A stretch of 64,000 nucleotides of DNA. Source: Streptomyces sp. TP-A0356. GTDB lineage: Bacteria > Actinomycetota > Actinomycetes > Streptomycetales > Streptomycetaceae. Each line of letters opens with the position of its first letter. Position 1 is the stretch's first letter. The translations under genes and the position numbers were made by a program. The DNA is taken from NCBI RefSeq assembly GCF_001417775.1, contig NZ_BBZJ01000015.1, positions 62,001 through 126,000 on the forward strand, written 5' to 3'. A model generated the notes under the pieces. That model saw nothing but the letters and a program-made list of their open reading frames with translations, had not been told where the DNA came from and did no database searches. Positions 1 to 8,121 of this stretch are shown piece after piece.

Positions 1-136
1 TACGGCGGTGCGGGACCTGTTCGGAAGCGTCGGCGGCACGTCCGGGCACGTCCTGGCGGCCGTGCTCTGGCCGGTGGCGCTGTTCGCCGTGTTCTTCCCG
101 CTGGCCCTGCGCCGGTTCGCCCGGCTCAGCCACTGA
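1..136 (+). CDS. ABC-2 type transporter permease, C-terminal fragment
   Basis: The window opens inside this gene. Frame 2 is open from base 2 to a TGA at 134-136 and gives about 44 residues ending in a hydrophobic helix ([18 protein letters not shown]) followed by a short basic tail. This arrangement is typical of the last membrane segment of DrrB/ABC-2 export permeases. The upstream part, and presumably its ATPase partner, lie outside the window. The family assignment rests on the tail alone and is moderate. Confidence 0.6.
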   Translation, partial: TAVRDLFGSVGGTSGHVLAAVLWPVALFAVFFPLALRRFARLSH

Positions 137-250
137 GCCCCCCGTCGGCCCTCGCCGGCCGACGGCCCGCTCCACCCCTGGTCATACCTGGTTCTTCGGT
201 TCCACCGGGCAGCCTTTCAGGCATTCGGAGCGTCAAACGGGCGTCACGAG

Positions 251-991
251 TCAGAAGCGTCCGGCCGCGAACAGGACGAGGACCGCGGTCACGGCCATGC
301 CCGCTCCCGTAGCGAGCGCTACGAGCCATGCCCGCCACCAGCGCCGGGGCGCCGACACCGCGGACGACGCCCAGGTGCCGGGTTCGGCCCAGAGGTAGCC
401 GAAGAAACCGGTGCCGGTGAGCAGCGCGGCCAGCATCCATACGGGGCCGCTGGCCAGGCGGTGCCGACGGGCTGTGAGCATCCTGGCCAGGACCAGGCCT
501 CCGGTGAGAATCGCGAGGAACCTGAGCCACGGCCAAGGCGTCAGCAGGGCATAGGCGATGGGCACGAGCAGGGTCAGGCCTCCGGCGCCGTAGGCGGCAT
601 CGAAGTCGCTGAAGCGGACGTGTTCCGCGGACGGGCCCGTCGCACGAGTCACGGTCGTCGTGAAGTCGTGGACGGCATCCTCCGGGCCCAGGACGAAGCC
701 GGTCGGCTTGTAGACGTAGCTGTGGTCGTCGAGCAGGCCGGTGCTCCAGCGCACCGTGACCTCCGAGTCCGCCGCGTCCATCTGCACCGTGTGAGTCCTG
801 CCGGCCTTGATGTCCGCCACCAGGCTGCGCGTCGACCCGGAGGCCGGAACGACCCGCAGCAGCGTGGTGACGAACGACAGCAGCAGCACCAGGAGCAGCA
901 CCCAGCGGGCCGGACGCCAGACCTTGTCCGGCCAGGCGTCCGAAGCCTCGGCGAGGCGCGTGGTGGTCGGTGCGGTGCCGTCGAGCTTCAT
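251..991 (-). CDS. Membrane protein of unknown function (246 aa)
   Basis: I do not recognise the family. The protein has a cytoplasmic N-terminus, one membrane segment near residues 27-46 (rich in L and V), an extracytoplasmic stretch of about 90 residues with a polar, beta-like composition, and then three or four further hydrophobic segments to the C-terminus. The ATG at 991 has a GGGGAGA Shine-Dalgarno four bases upstream. Coding bias is good. It is transcribed toward the ABC permease fragment (converging, 114 bp gap), so it is probably a separate unit. No catalytic motif is visible. It could be a small exporter-associated or sensor-like membrane protein. Confidence 0.6.
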   Translation of the reverse strand: MKLDGTAPTTTRLAEASDAWPDKVWRPARWVLLLVLLLSFVTTLLRVVPASGSTRSLVADIKAGRTHTVQMDAADSEVTVRWSTGLLDDHSYVYKPTGFVLGPEDAVHDFTTTVTRATGPSAEHVRFSDFDAAYGAGGLTLLVPIAYALLTPWPWLRFLAILTGGLVLARMLTARRHRLASGPVWMLAALLTGTGFFGYLWAEPGTWASSAVSAPRRWWRAWLVALATGAGMAVTAVLVLFAAGRF

Positions 992-1345
992 TGGTCTCCC
1001 CGTCCGCCGCAGGGCGCGCCGTCAAGCCCGGGCTGTGCCATCTCAGTGCACCTCCATGGCCCAGTAGTAGATCTGGTACACAGTGGCACGCCATGACCCT
1101 GCTTGATGTCGCCGCCCCACGGCACCAGTTGGGGATGTGCAGGAGCGAAGCGCGTCCCGTGACGTCGAAGGCCGCGAATGCCACGGTGCAGCTGCGGGTG
1201 CTGCGCCACTGGTTGGTCACCTGGTAGATGACGTCGTAGCCCCCTGTGAAGGCGTCCGGAAACGAACGGCCGGCGGCCAACTCTGGTGCTCAGCACGGTG
1301 TCCTGCTGCATTAGGGTGCTCGCTGCGCCAATCACGAGGGAGATC
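992..1345 (-). other. Intergenic stretch with a possible frame-broken small gene
   Basis: No intact gene is visible. On the minus strand, protein-like text is spread over three frames: a segment near 1240-1110 containing GGYDVIYQVTNQW and CTVAFAAFDVTG, then a few residues in a second frame, then a tail (ATVYQIYYWAMEVH) that ends at a stop at 1043. This reads like one short protein broken by two indels. Family unknown. The rest holds the promoters of the flanking genes. Confidence 0.3.
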
Positions 1346-2623
1346 ATGAAGACGGACGCCGAGTCATCGACGATCATCAGTACGCCGCTGAAGGTCGCGG
1401 CTTTCCGACGGTTCGTGTCGGCCAATCTCATCTCGGCTACCGGGTCTGCGATGGCCCCTCTCGCACTGGCCTACTCCGTCATCGAGCAGGGCGGAGGAGC
1501 TGGGTCCCTCGGCCTCGTGCTTGCAACGAACACTGTCCCCACGATCGTTTTCCTCCTGGCGGGGGGCCTCTTCGCGGACCGCCTGTCCCGAAGCCGGCTC
1601 CTCGCCCTCGGGAATCTGCTGGCGGCCGGCGCTCAGGGTGTGCTGGCCGTCACCGTGGCAACCGAACATGCGACGACGGCGTCGATCGCAGCGTGCGGCT
1701 TCGTCTCGGGAACCGCGGCGTCGTTCATCGTGCCGGCCACACAGGGTGCCGTCGCGCAGATTGTTCCCGCGGAGCATCTGCAGCAGGCCAACGCGTTGCT
1801 CAGACTGCCGAGCAACGCGGTCAAGGTGCTGGGCCCGATCGTCGGCGGGATGGTCGTCGCTGCCAGTGGCGCGGCGTGGGCCCTGGCTTGGGACGCACTC
1901 ACGTTCGCCGCTGCGGCTGTCCTACTTCTCGGTCTGCGCCTGGACGCCCCGCTCACCACAACCGGCGGCGCCCTGGCCGACCTGCGGGCAGGATGGACAA
2001 GCTTCTGGTCGCGCACCTGGTTGTGGACCTATACGGCCGCCGGAACCGTCCTCGTCTCGGCATGGCTGGCGGGCTTCCAGCTTCTCGGCCCCCTCGTTGC
2101 CGCACGGCAGTACGCCGGGGCACGCGACTGGGGTCTGATCCAGGCGGCCTTCGCCTCCGGTCTGCTGGCGGGGAGCCTCGTATGCCTGCGCTGGAAACCG
2201 TACCGACTGCTCACGGTCGCGGTCGCCACGGGCGGTGCTCTCGCGCTCCCCTTGGCCACCATGGCCTGCAGCGCGCCGCTGCCTTTTGTCCTGGTGACCG
2301 GCTTGCTGGCGGGGGTCGGCCTCGATGTTGGGATCGTTGCCTGGACCACCGCGTTCCACCAGCATGTGCCCCAGGCGGAACAGGGCCGCATGAGCGCGTT
2401 CAACGGTGTTGGGGAGCGCCTCGCCATCCCTCTCGGCTACCTCATCACCGCTCTTGCGGCCCACTCGTGGAACAGCCAGGAAGTGCTGCTGGGATGCGCC
2501 GGGATGATCGCTGCTGCGGTCATCCTCAACCTCTGTGTCCCGGACGTATATCGCATCAACCGCCTCGCACGACACACTCAGTCGAGGGCCACGAATGACC
2601 ATCGCGAGGTAGAGCAGGCGTAG
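1346..2623 (+). CDS. MFS transporter (DHA3/macrolide-efflux-like)
   Basis: A 425-residue major facilitator with about twelve hydrophobic segments. The N-terminus reads FRRFVSANLISATGSAMAPLALAY, followed by the helix 2-3 loop signature GGLFADRLSRSRLL (MFS motif A variant). The second half repeats the pattern with GVGLDVGIVAWTTAFHQ. Such proteins export drugs or metabolites by proton antiport; the substrate cannot be predicted. The ATG at 1346 is chosen because GAGGGAG lies just upstream at 1336-1342; an in-frame TTG/CTG extension to 1286 lacks an SD. It stands alone, with a regulator not visible nearby. Confidence 0.85.
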   Translation: MKTDAESSTIISTPLKVAAFRRFVSANLISATGSAMAPLALAYSVIEQGGGAGSLGLVLATNTVPTIVFLLAGGLFADRLSRSRLLALGNLLAAGAQGVLAVTVATEHATTASIAACGFVSGTAASFIVPATQGAVAQIVPAEHLQQANALLRLPSNAVKVLGPIVGGMVVAASGAAWALAWDALTFAAAAVLLLGLRLDAPLTTTGGALADLRAGWTSFWSRTWLWTYTAAGTVLVSAWLAGFQLLGPLVAARQYAGARDWGLIQAAFASGLLAGSLVCLRWKPYRLLTVAVATGGALALPLATMACSAPLPFVLVTGLLAGVGLDVGIVAWTTAFHQHVPQAEQGRMSAFNGVGERLAIPLGYLITALAAHSWNSQEVLLGCAGMIAAAVILNLCVPDVYRINRLARHTQSRATNDHREVEQA

Positions 2624-2797
2624 CGGCCGTGCCCAGGCCCTGACCGTGGCGTATCTGCCGAAGGAGCACAGCGACGTACCTCACGCCATGTCTGGCGGCT
2701 GGGAAGGTGGTCGGACCAGCTGTCGACTGCGAGCTGTGCCCAGCGGTTGGGGGTCCGTACGGTCAACGGTGGATCGTCCAGCAGGAAGTGACACCTG

Positions 2798-3030
2798 ATG
2801 ACAGACGTGAGCGTCTCCGCTGAGGCCGTGGAGGAAGTGCAGCACGTGGGGGCTGCGGACGCCCTGTCGACCAGCTCGTCAACCAGATGGTCGACAGGGC
2901 CAAAGCGGGCGGGATCAAGCTGACCGGCGAGGGCGGGCTGCTGCAGCAGCTCACGAAGAGGATCCTCGAGTCAGCCCTCGAGGGCGAGATCACCGACCAC
3001 CTCGGTCACGCGAAGCACGAGACCCAGGGA
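2798..3030 (+). pseudogene. IS256-family transposase, N-terminal fragment, frameshifted
   Basis: The stretch begins at ATG 2798 (MTDVSVSAEAVEEVQ), shifts frame near 2860, and continues as MVDRAKAGGIKLTGEGG, LLQQLTKRILESALEGEI and TDHLGHAKHE, the classic start of Mutator-type (IS256 family) transposases. After about residue 75 homology stops abruptly at 3030, 17 bases before the stop codon of the convergent antiporter gene. The catalytic DDE region and both terminal repeats are absent, so the element is dead. The 2624-2797 stretch upstream shows no gene and may include residual element sequence. Confidence 0.75.
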
Positions 3031-3046
3031 TTGCCGGCATTGGCAG

Positions 3047-4633
3047 TCAGCCGCGGGCGCGGAGGCTGGCTTCTTCGAGGTCGAGTTCACGCTGGATCCG
3101 GCGCCGGGTGGCGTTGCTGATCTTGTTCGCTTCGTAGAGGCGCTGGAGCTCGGCGGCCTCGATGGCGATGAGTGCCCGGCGTATCTCGCGGTAGGCGTCG
3201 GCAGGACGGGCGTCCGGGTCGTTGTAGTGGGCATCTTCGGCCTGGTGGATGCGCGCTTCCAGTTGGCGGCGGGCCTGTTTCAAGGCGGTCTCGGAGGCGG
3301 CACCCAGATCGGCGAGCTGATCCAGATCGCCAAGCTGTTTCAGCTCTTCGAGAGCGGCGCGCGCAATGTGTCGGCGGGTCCGGGCCTCCTCGCGGGCGGT
3401 GTGCTCTGGTTCCAGAGCGATGCCGGAGCGGCGGACGACAGGGGCGAGGGTGAAACCCTGGAAGATGAGAGTGACCACGATGGTCCCTGTGGTCAGCGTG
3501 AGGATGAGCGCCCGGTGCGGCAGCGGCGCCCCTGTGTGGGTGGCCAGGGGGATGGAGAGCGCGGCGGCCAGCGGCATGACGCCTCGGGTGCCTGCCCAGG
3601 ACAGGACGGCCGGAACGCGCCAGGAGAGGCGACTGTCGCCCTCCCTGTTCCGGTGCTGGATCAGGGCGGACAGCGGGAAGATCCACAGCAGGCGGATGGC
3701 CAGCACAGTGAAGGCGATCACCGGCACCCACAGCGGCCAGCCGTGCTCGTCGTGCGCGAGCTGACGGACGGCGGAGGGGAGCTGGAGGCCGATGAGGGCG
3801 AAGACGACGCTCTCCAGCAGGAAGGTCACGGTGTCGTAGACGGCGTGGACCTGGATGCGGATGGGGGCGTTGCTGAGCTTGTGGCCGGTGCTGCCGAGGA
3901 CGACCCCGGACACGATGACGGCGGTCACGCCGGAGGTGTGCGATTGCTCCGCGATGACGTATGAGGCGTACGGAGTGACCAATGCGATGACGGTCTCCAG
4001 CATGGGGTCCTCGGTCCGTCTGCGGATGAGGGTCACCACTGCGGCGACCGCCGCGCCGATGAGGGCTCCTCCGCCTGCAAGGATCAGGAACTGCTCGACG
4101 GTACCGGCCACGGTGATGGCACTGCTGGAAACCGCGGTGGCCACGGCGACCTTGTACAGGACCAGGGACGTGGCGTCGTTGAACAGGCTTTCCGCCTGCA
4201 CCATGGCCTGCACGCGCGGTGGGAGGGACAGGCGCCGGCCGAGCGCGGTGACGGCCACGGGGTCGGTGCTGGCCAGGACAGAGCCGAGGATGAACGCGGT
4301 CGCGGCGGTGAGCGGGGTGATCGCTCGGGCGACGTACCCGACGGCGATGGCCGAGGCGACGACCAGGCCGAAGACCAGGCCGGTCACAGGCCGCCACACG
4401 GTGCGCAGATCGCGGATCGAGATTTCCCCGGCCGAGGCGAAGAGCAATGGCGGCAGCACCAGCACGTTGATCACCTGGGGCGGCAGGCGAACCTCCGGAA
4501 CCCCGGGCATCAGCCCGACGACCAGACCGGCGACTACGAGGAGCGAGGGGGCGGGCAAGCTCCAGCGCCGGGCACCGGTCGCCACGGCTGTGGCCAGGAC
4601 CACGAGCAGCAGGATGACGGTCAGGCCGGTCAT
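3047..4633 (-). CDS. Na+/H+ antiporter, CPA1 family
   Basis: This 528-residue protein exchanges Na+ (or K+) for H+ at the plasma membrane. It has 10-12 hydrophobic segments over residues 1-400, with the family signatures ASTDPVAVTALGRR near residue 125 and ESLFNDATSLVLYK near 150; the ND pair is the expected ion-binding site. A charged cytoplasmic tail of about 120 residues, rich in E, R and A and probably helical, is of the length seen in actinobacterial NhaP-type antiporters. The ATG at 4633 starts directly at the first helix. The gene is monocistronic, and its 3' end is cut close by the IS256 stub. Confidence 0.9.
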   Translation of the reverse strand: MTGLTVILLLVVLATAVATGARRWSLPAPSLLVVAGLVVGLMPGVPEVRLPPQVINVLVLPPLLFASAGEISIRDLRTVWRPVTGLVFGLVVASAIAVGYVARAITPLTAATAFILGSVLASTDPVAVTALGRRLSLPPRVQAMVQAESLFNDATSLVLYKVAVATAVSSSAITVAGTVEQFLILAGGGALIGAAVAAVVTLIRRRTEDPMLETVIALVTPYASYVIAEQSHTSGVTAVIVSGVVLGSTGHKLSNAPIRIQVHAVYDTVTFLLESVVFALIGLQLPSAVRQLAHDEHGWPLWVPVIAFTVLAIRLLWIFPLSALIQHRNREGDSRLSWRVPAVLSWAGTRGVMPLAAALSIPLATHTGAPLPHRALILTLTTGTIVVTLIFQGFTLAPVVRRSGIALEPEHTAREEARTRRHIARAALEELKQLGDLDQLADLGAASETALKQARRQLEARIHQAEDAHYNDPDARPADAYREIRRALIAIEAAELQRLYEANKISNATRRRIQRELDLEEASLRARG

Positions 4634-4830
4634 GGAGCGTCCCCGGTGGGCTACGGCGTGTTACCCCCCTCTGACCAGGTGCTTTACCAAAGTAACCGAC
4701 CTCGGGCAGCGACGCAGCCGACATGGAGCCGCAGCCGTCCAGGGTGCGGCAGTCGTGCAGCGGCAGCACCCCGTCGGCGTAGGGCGCCCCCTCCAGGTCT
4801 TTCCGCCGGGAGCGCAGGCCGTGCCCTTGG

Positions 4831-5241
4831 TCAGCGGGTCACGCCCAGCGTGGCCTCCTCCGCGCGGTCCGCGTCCGTGGCGTCGCTGAGTCCGAGGCGC
4901 AGGTGCTCGATGTGGTAGACGGCCTGGTCGAGGAGTTCGGCGACGTGGTCGTCGTAGAGCGCGTAGATCACCGAGCGGCCCTGGCGGCGGCCCACGACCA
5001 GGCCAAGGTTGCGCAGCAGCCGCAGCTGGTGGGAGCAGGCGGACTGCTCCATGCCGACCTCGGTGGCGAGTTCGGTGGCGGCGCACGGGCCTTCGCGCAG
5101 GCGGGAGAGGATCAGCAGCCGGGAAGGTGTGGCCAGTGCCTGGAGGGTGGTGGCCACGCGGGCGGCGCTGTCCGCGTCCAGGCGGGTGCGCGGGACGGGG
5201 TTGTCGGCGGGAGCTGCTCCATGGCCCATGACGGCCATCAT
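4831..5241 (-). CDS. ArsR/SmtB-family metal sensor (NmtR-like alpha5 site)
   Basis: A winged-helix repressor that should release DNA on metal binding. The HTH core is LATEVGMEQSACSHQLRLLR with the wing RRQGRSVIYALYD. In the last helix the residues DDHVAELLDQAVYHIEH fit D-x-H-x10-H-x2-H exactly, the alpha5 ligand set of Ni/Co sensor NmtR (SmtB and CzrA are relatives). It lies divergent to the P1B-4 ATPase, with a palindrome at 5254-5267 between them. Start choice is uncertain: ATG 5241, 5238, 5229 or 5268 are all in frame and none has a clear SD; 5241 leaves the operator just upstream. It is a close paralogue of the regulator at 10542-10904. Confidence 0.85.
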   Translation of the reverse strand: MMAVMGHGAAPADNPVPRTRLDADSAARVATTLQALATPSRLLILSRLREGPCAATELATEVGMEQSACSHQLRLLRNLGLVVGRRQGRSVIYALYDDHVAELLDQAVYHIEHLRLGLSDATDADRAEEATLGVTR

Positions 5242-5253
5242 ACAAGCAACACT

Positions 5254-5267
5254 TGAAGAGCTCTTCA
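5254..5267. promoter_or_regulatory. Candidate ArsR/SmtB operator, TGAA-N6-TTCA
   Basis: TGAAGAGCTCTTCA is a perfect 14-bp palindrome between the divergent regulator and metal ATPase. Its half sites match the TGAA...TTCA core known from SmtB/CzrA-type operators. The position, upstream of the ATPase start and at the regulator start, suits repression of both genes. Binding is inferred, not shown. Confidence 0.6.
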
Positions 5268-5325
5268 TATGTACCTGTATGGTGGACAGGTCGGTATGTC
5301 CTGCCCTGATGAAGGGTTCCTCGTC

Positions 5326-7302
5326 ATGTCTTCCACCCTGACCGAGCGGCCCGCGACCGCCGCGACCGCGCGCCCGGATGCCGCCCCACGGCGGCGGACC
5401 CGGGTCTTCGCGCTGCCCGAGGCCCGTTGGGCCGCAGCGGCCACGGTGCTGTTCCTGCTCGCGCTCCCCCTGCAGCTGACCGGCACACCTGCCTGGATCT
5501 GGGGCGTGCTGTACGGGCTCGCCTACGCCGCCGGTGGCTGGGAGCCCGCGCTGGCCGGACTGCAGGCGCTGCGGGAGAAGACCCTCGACGTCGACCTGCT
5601 GATGATCGTGGCCGCACTGGGGGCGGCGGCCGTCGGCCAGGTGATGGACGGCGCACTGCTGATCGTCATCTTCGCGACCTCCGGCGCACTGGAGGCCCTG
5701 GCCACCGCACGCACCGCCGACTCGGTGCGCGGCCTGCTCGACCTCGCCCCGGCCACCGCGACCCGGCTGCGCGACGACGGCGGTGAGGAGACGGTGCCCA
5801 GCGCGGATCTCGCCGTCGGCGACATCGTCCTGGTGCGGCCCGGCGAACGGATCGGCGCCGACGGCCGTGTGCTGGACGGGGCGAGTGAGGTGGACCAGGC
5901 CACCATCACCGGCGAACCGCTGCCCGTGGCGAAGGAACCCGGCGACGAGGTGTTCGCCGGCACCCTCAACGGCACCGGCGCACTCCGCATCAAGGTCGAG
6001 CGGGACGCCTCCGACTCGGTGATCGCCCGCATCGTACGGATGGTCGAGGAAGCGTCGGAGACCAAGGCGCCGACGCAGTTGTTCATCGAGAAGGTCGAAC
6101 AGCGCTACTCGATCGGCATGGTGGCGGCCACGCTGGCCGTGTTCGCGGTGCCGCTCGCATTCGGCGCCGCGCTGACCGGCTCGCTGCTGCGGGCCATGAC
6201 CTTCATGATCGTCGCCTCGCCGTGCGCGGTGGTGCTGGCGACCATGCCGCCGCTGCTGTCCGCGATCGCGAATGCCGGGCGGCACGGCGTGCTCGTGAAG
6301 TCCGCCGTGGTGATGGAACGCCTCGGCCAGGTCGACGCGGTCGCCCTGGACAAGACCGGCACGCTCACCGAGGGCACCCCGACCGTCACCGACATCCGGC
6401 CACTGCCCGGCTCCGGCGTGAACAAGGAGGAGTTGCTGGTCCTTGCCGCGGCGGCCGAACACCCCAGCGAGCACCCGCTGGCCCGCGCCGTCGTGGACGC
6501 CGCCCGCACCCGTGGTCTCGCCCTGCCCGTCGCTGAGGACTTCACCTCAGCCCCTGGCGTCGGAGTCACCGCCACCGTCGACGGCCGCAAGATCGCGGTC
6601 GGCGCCCCCGCCCGGCTGCTGTCCGACGCCGAGGACGCGCACACCGCCACCGTCGCCGAACTGGAGGACAGCTGGCGCACCGCGGTCCTGGTGGTGGCCG
6701 ACGGCGCCCCGGCTGGAGTCCTGGGCGTCGCCGACCGCCTGCGCCCGGACGCCAGGGCCACCGTCGCCTCCCTCACCGTGCTCGCCGGCACCGCACCGAT
6801 GCTGCTCACCGGTGACAACCCCCGCGCTGCCGCCCGCCTGGCCGCCGAGGTCGCCATCACCGACGTCCGCGCCGGACTGCTCCCGCAGGACAAGGTGGCC
6901 GCGGTCAGGGAACTGGAGCAGGCCGGCCGCAAGGTGCTGGTCGTCGGCGACGGCGTCAACGACGCGCCCGCCCTGGCCGCCGCCCACACCGGCATCGCGA
7001 TGGGCCGGGCCGGATCCGACCTGGCACTGGAGACCGCCGACGCGGTGATCGTCCGCGACGAACTCGCCACCGCGCCCGCCGTGGTGGCCCTCTCCCGGCG
7101 GGCGCGCCGCCTGGTGGCGCAGAACCTGGCCATCGCCGCCGTGTTCATCTCCGGCCTGGTCGTCTGGGACCTGGCCGCCACCCTGCCGCTGCCCCTCGGC
7201 GTCCTCGGCCACGAGGGCTCGACCGTCATCGTCGGCCTCAACGGCCTGCGGTTGCTGCGCGAAGCCGCCTGGACCCGGGCCCGGGCGGAGGGCCGCCGCT
7301 GA
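5326..7302 (+). CDS. P1B-4-type heavy-metal translocating ATPase
   Basis: This 658-residue pump exports transition metals using ATP. The phosphorylation site DKTGT starts at D342, the membrane metal site is SPC (298-300) rather than CPC, and the last helix has HEGST (629-633) followed by N; this SPC plus HEGST pair defines subgroup P1B-4, whose members move Co, Ni, Fe or Zn (for example CtpD/CtpJ, CzcP). TGEP and GDGVNDAPAL are also present. There is no N-terminal HMA or His-rich domain, as expected for P1B-4. ATG 5326 is preferred (GAAGG upstream); in-frame 5269 and 5296 would extend it into the operator region. The terminator at 7316-7351 closes the unit. Confidence 0.92.
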   Translation: MSSTLTERPATAATARPDAAPRRRTRVFALPEARWAAAATVLFLLALPLQLTGTPAWIWGVLYGLAYAAGGWEPALAGLQALREKTLDVDLLMIVAALGAAAVGQVMDGALLIVIFATSGALEALATARTADSVRGLLDLAPATATRLRDDGGEETVPSADLAVGDIVLVRPGERIGADGRVLDGASEVDQATITGEPLPVAKEPGDEVFAGTLNGTGALRIKVERDASDSVIARIVRMVEEASETKAPTQLFIEKVEQRYSIGMVAATLAVFAVPLAFGAALTGSLLRAMTFMIVASPCAVVLATMPPLLSAIANAGRHGVLVKSAVVMERLGQVDAVALDKTGTLTEGTPTVTDIRPLPGSGVNKEELLVLAAAAEHPSEHPLARAVVDAARTRGLALPVAEDFTSAPGVGVTATVDGRKIAVGAPARLLSDAEDAHTATVAELEDSWRTAVLVVADGAPAGVLGVADRLRPDARATVASLTVLAGTAPMLLTGDNPRAAARLAAEVAITDVRAGLLPQDKVAAVRELEQAGRKVLVVGDGVNDAPALAAAHTGIAMGRAGSDLALETADAVIVRDELATAPAVVALSRRARRLVAQNLAIAAVFISGLVVWDLAATLPLPLGVLGHEGSTVIVGLNGLRLLREAAWTRARAEGRR

Positions 7303-7315
7303 CCCGTTGCACCCC

Positions 7316-7351
7316 ACGGCCCGCCGCACCCGCGCAGGTGCGGCGGGCCGT
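7316..7351 (+). terminator. Strong hairpin terminator after the metal ATPase
   Basis: A perfect 15-bp stem (ACGGCCCGCCGCACC at 7316-7330, its complement at 7337-7351) with a six-base loop starts 13 bases after the ATPase stop codon. There is no T-run, as is usual in Streptomyces. Confidence 0.8.
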
Positions 7352-7448
7352 TGCCGTCCGACCACTTCGACGGCACCGCTGACTTGGACGGCACTGCTGA
7401 CGCGGGAGACGTCACACGGAGACACATGATCGACGATTCATATGGACA

Positions 7449-7463
7449 TGGGTTTCATTTTCA
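7449..7463 (+). promoter_or_regulatory. Zur-like half box upstream of the zur relic and GTPase run
   Basis: The 15-mer TGGGTTTCATTTTCA matches the right half (N-ATTTTCA) of the actinobacterial Zur box TGAAAATNATTTTCA, while the left half is poor. COG0523 GTPase genes are often Zur targets, so the position is suggestive, but the match is only partial. Confidence 0.35.
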
Positions 7464-7488
7464 TCTACGGTGGGGAGTGTCGACTCCG

Positions 7489-7564
7489 CACGAGCCACAG
7501 GAGTTACGAGCCCGCAGAGTTACGAGCCGCAGGAGTTACGAGCCATAGGAGTGATGTGCCATGG
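7489..7564 (+). repeat. Tandem 16-bp repeat that carries the ribosome-binding site
   Basis: Three consecutive 16-bp units share the 12-base core GAGTTACGAGCC (7501-7516, 7517-7532, 7533-7548). They are preceded by a partial unit (ACGAGCC at about 7490) and followed by a degenerate unit GAGTGATGTGCC at 7549-7560 that runs straight into the ATG at 7561. Two of the three perfect units read AGGAG or equivalent at their edge, so the Shine-Dalgarno itself appears to have been multiplied. Confidence 0.8.
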
Positions 7565-7812
7565 GCGGCCGGATGACACGCCAGCGCAAAGCCGTCACGC
7601 GCGCACTCGAGGGCTGCCAGGACTTCGTGTCGGCCCAGGACTCCGCTACCTGATGTGCCTTGACTGCGGCCGCAGCCGCCCGGTGGACTCCGAGGTCGTC
7701 GAGGAGCGGGCGGGCCGAATCGCCGCCGACACCGGCTTCGCCGCGGTCGAGCACACCGTCGAACTCACCGGTGTCCGGGCCATCTGCCGGCCGCAGACGG
7801 ATGCCGGCCATC
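7561..7812 (+). pseudogene. Fur-family regulator (probably zur), internal deletion
   Basis: From ATG 7561 the frame reads MGGRMTRQRKAVTRALEG, CQDFVSAQD, the standard start of Fur/Zur winged-helix proteins, and then stops at about 7642. In another frame directly downstream comes YLMCLDCGRSRPVDSEVV, then RIAADTGFAAVEHTVELTGV, the Fur dimerisation domain with its Cys-x2-Cys. The recognition helix and central metal site, about 50 residues, are missing at the junction, and the two halves are out of frame. A functional repressor is therefore not expected. It lies at the head of a GTPase operon that such a protein would normally control. Confidence 0.75.
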
Positions 7813-7836
7813 CGGGGACGAAGGAGAAGAACCGCC

Positions 7837-8112
7837 ATGCCACTGGGATCGCGCCCCGGACCCAAGGGGCCGAGTCCGCACCTGCGCGAGCTGAAGGAGA
7901 CCGTGCGCACCCTGCTCGGACTCGACGAAGACACCGCCGTCATGGTCCGCCAACTCGCCTGCACCGAACCGGGCTGCCCACCGCTGGAGACGGTCGTCGC
8001 CGTGCTGCCGATGGAGGGCGAGGCCCGCCGCTGGACCCTGCACCGCCCCGCCGACCAGATCACCGAGGACGACCTGCGGGTCGCCCTGCTGGCCCCTCAA
8101 CAGCACGACTAG
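7837..8112 (+). CDS. Small conserved-looking protein in the CobW operon (91 aa)
   Basis: I do not recognise the family. The protein starts MPLGSRPGPKGPSPHLRELK, has an amphipathic helix (LKETVRTLLGLDEDTAVMV), two Cys flanking an acidic-polar turn (LACTEPGCPPLETVV), and a short beta-rich end (ARRWTLHRPADQITEDDL). The C-x5-C pair could bind metal or be redox active; that is inference. The ATG at 7837 follows GAAGGAGAAG at good spacing, and the stop sits nine bases before the TTG start of the GTPase gene, so the two are surely cotranscribed. Confidence 0.7.
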   Translation: MPLGSRPGPKGPSPHLRELKETVRTLLGLDEDTAVMVRQLACTEPGCPPLETVVAVLPMEGEARRWTLHRPADQITEDDLRVALLAPQQHD

Positions 8113-8121
8113 GAGATTGAC

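Noticed and set aside
126..1280. Long 384-codon minus-strand open frame
   Set aside because: Arg/Gly-rich text in most of its length is the shadow of the 251-991 gene; only the first 60 residues look protein-like and are covered as a possible relic.
3087..4769. 560-codon minus-strand frame over the antiporter
   Set aside because: Arg/Pro/His-rich shadow in another frame of the Na+/H+ antiporter, which has the clear family motifs.
7489..7564. CRISPR-like array
   Set aside because: The repeats are directly adjacent with four-base variable edges, no spacers of uniform length, and no cas genes nearby.
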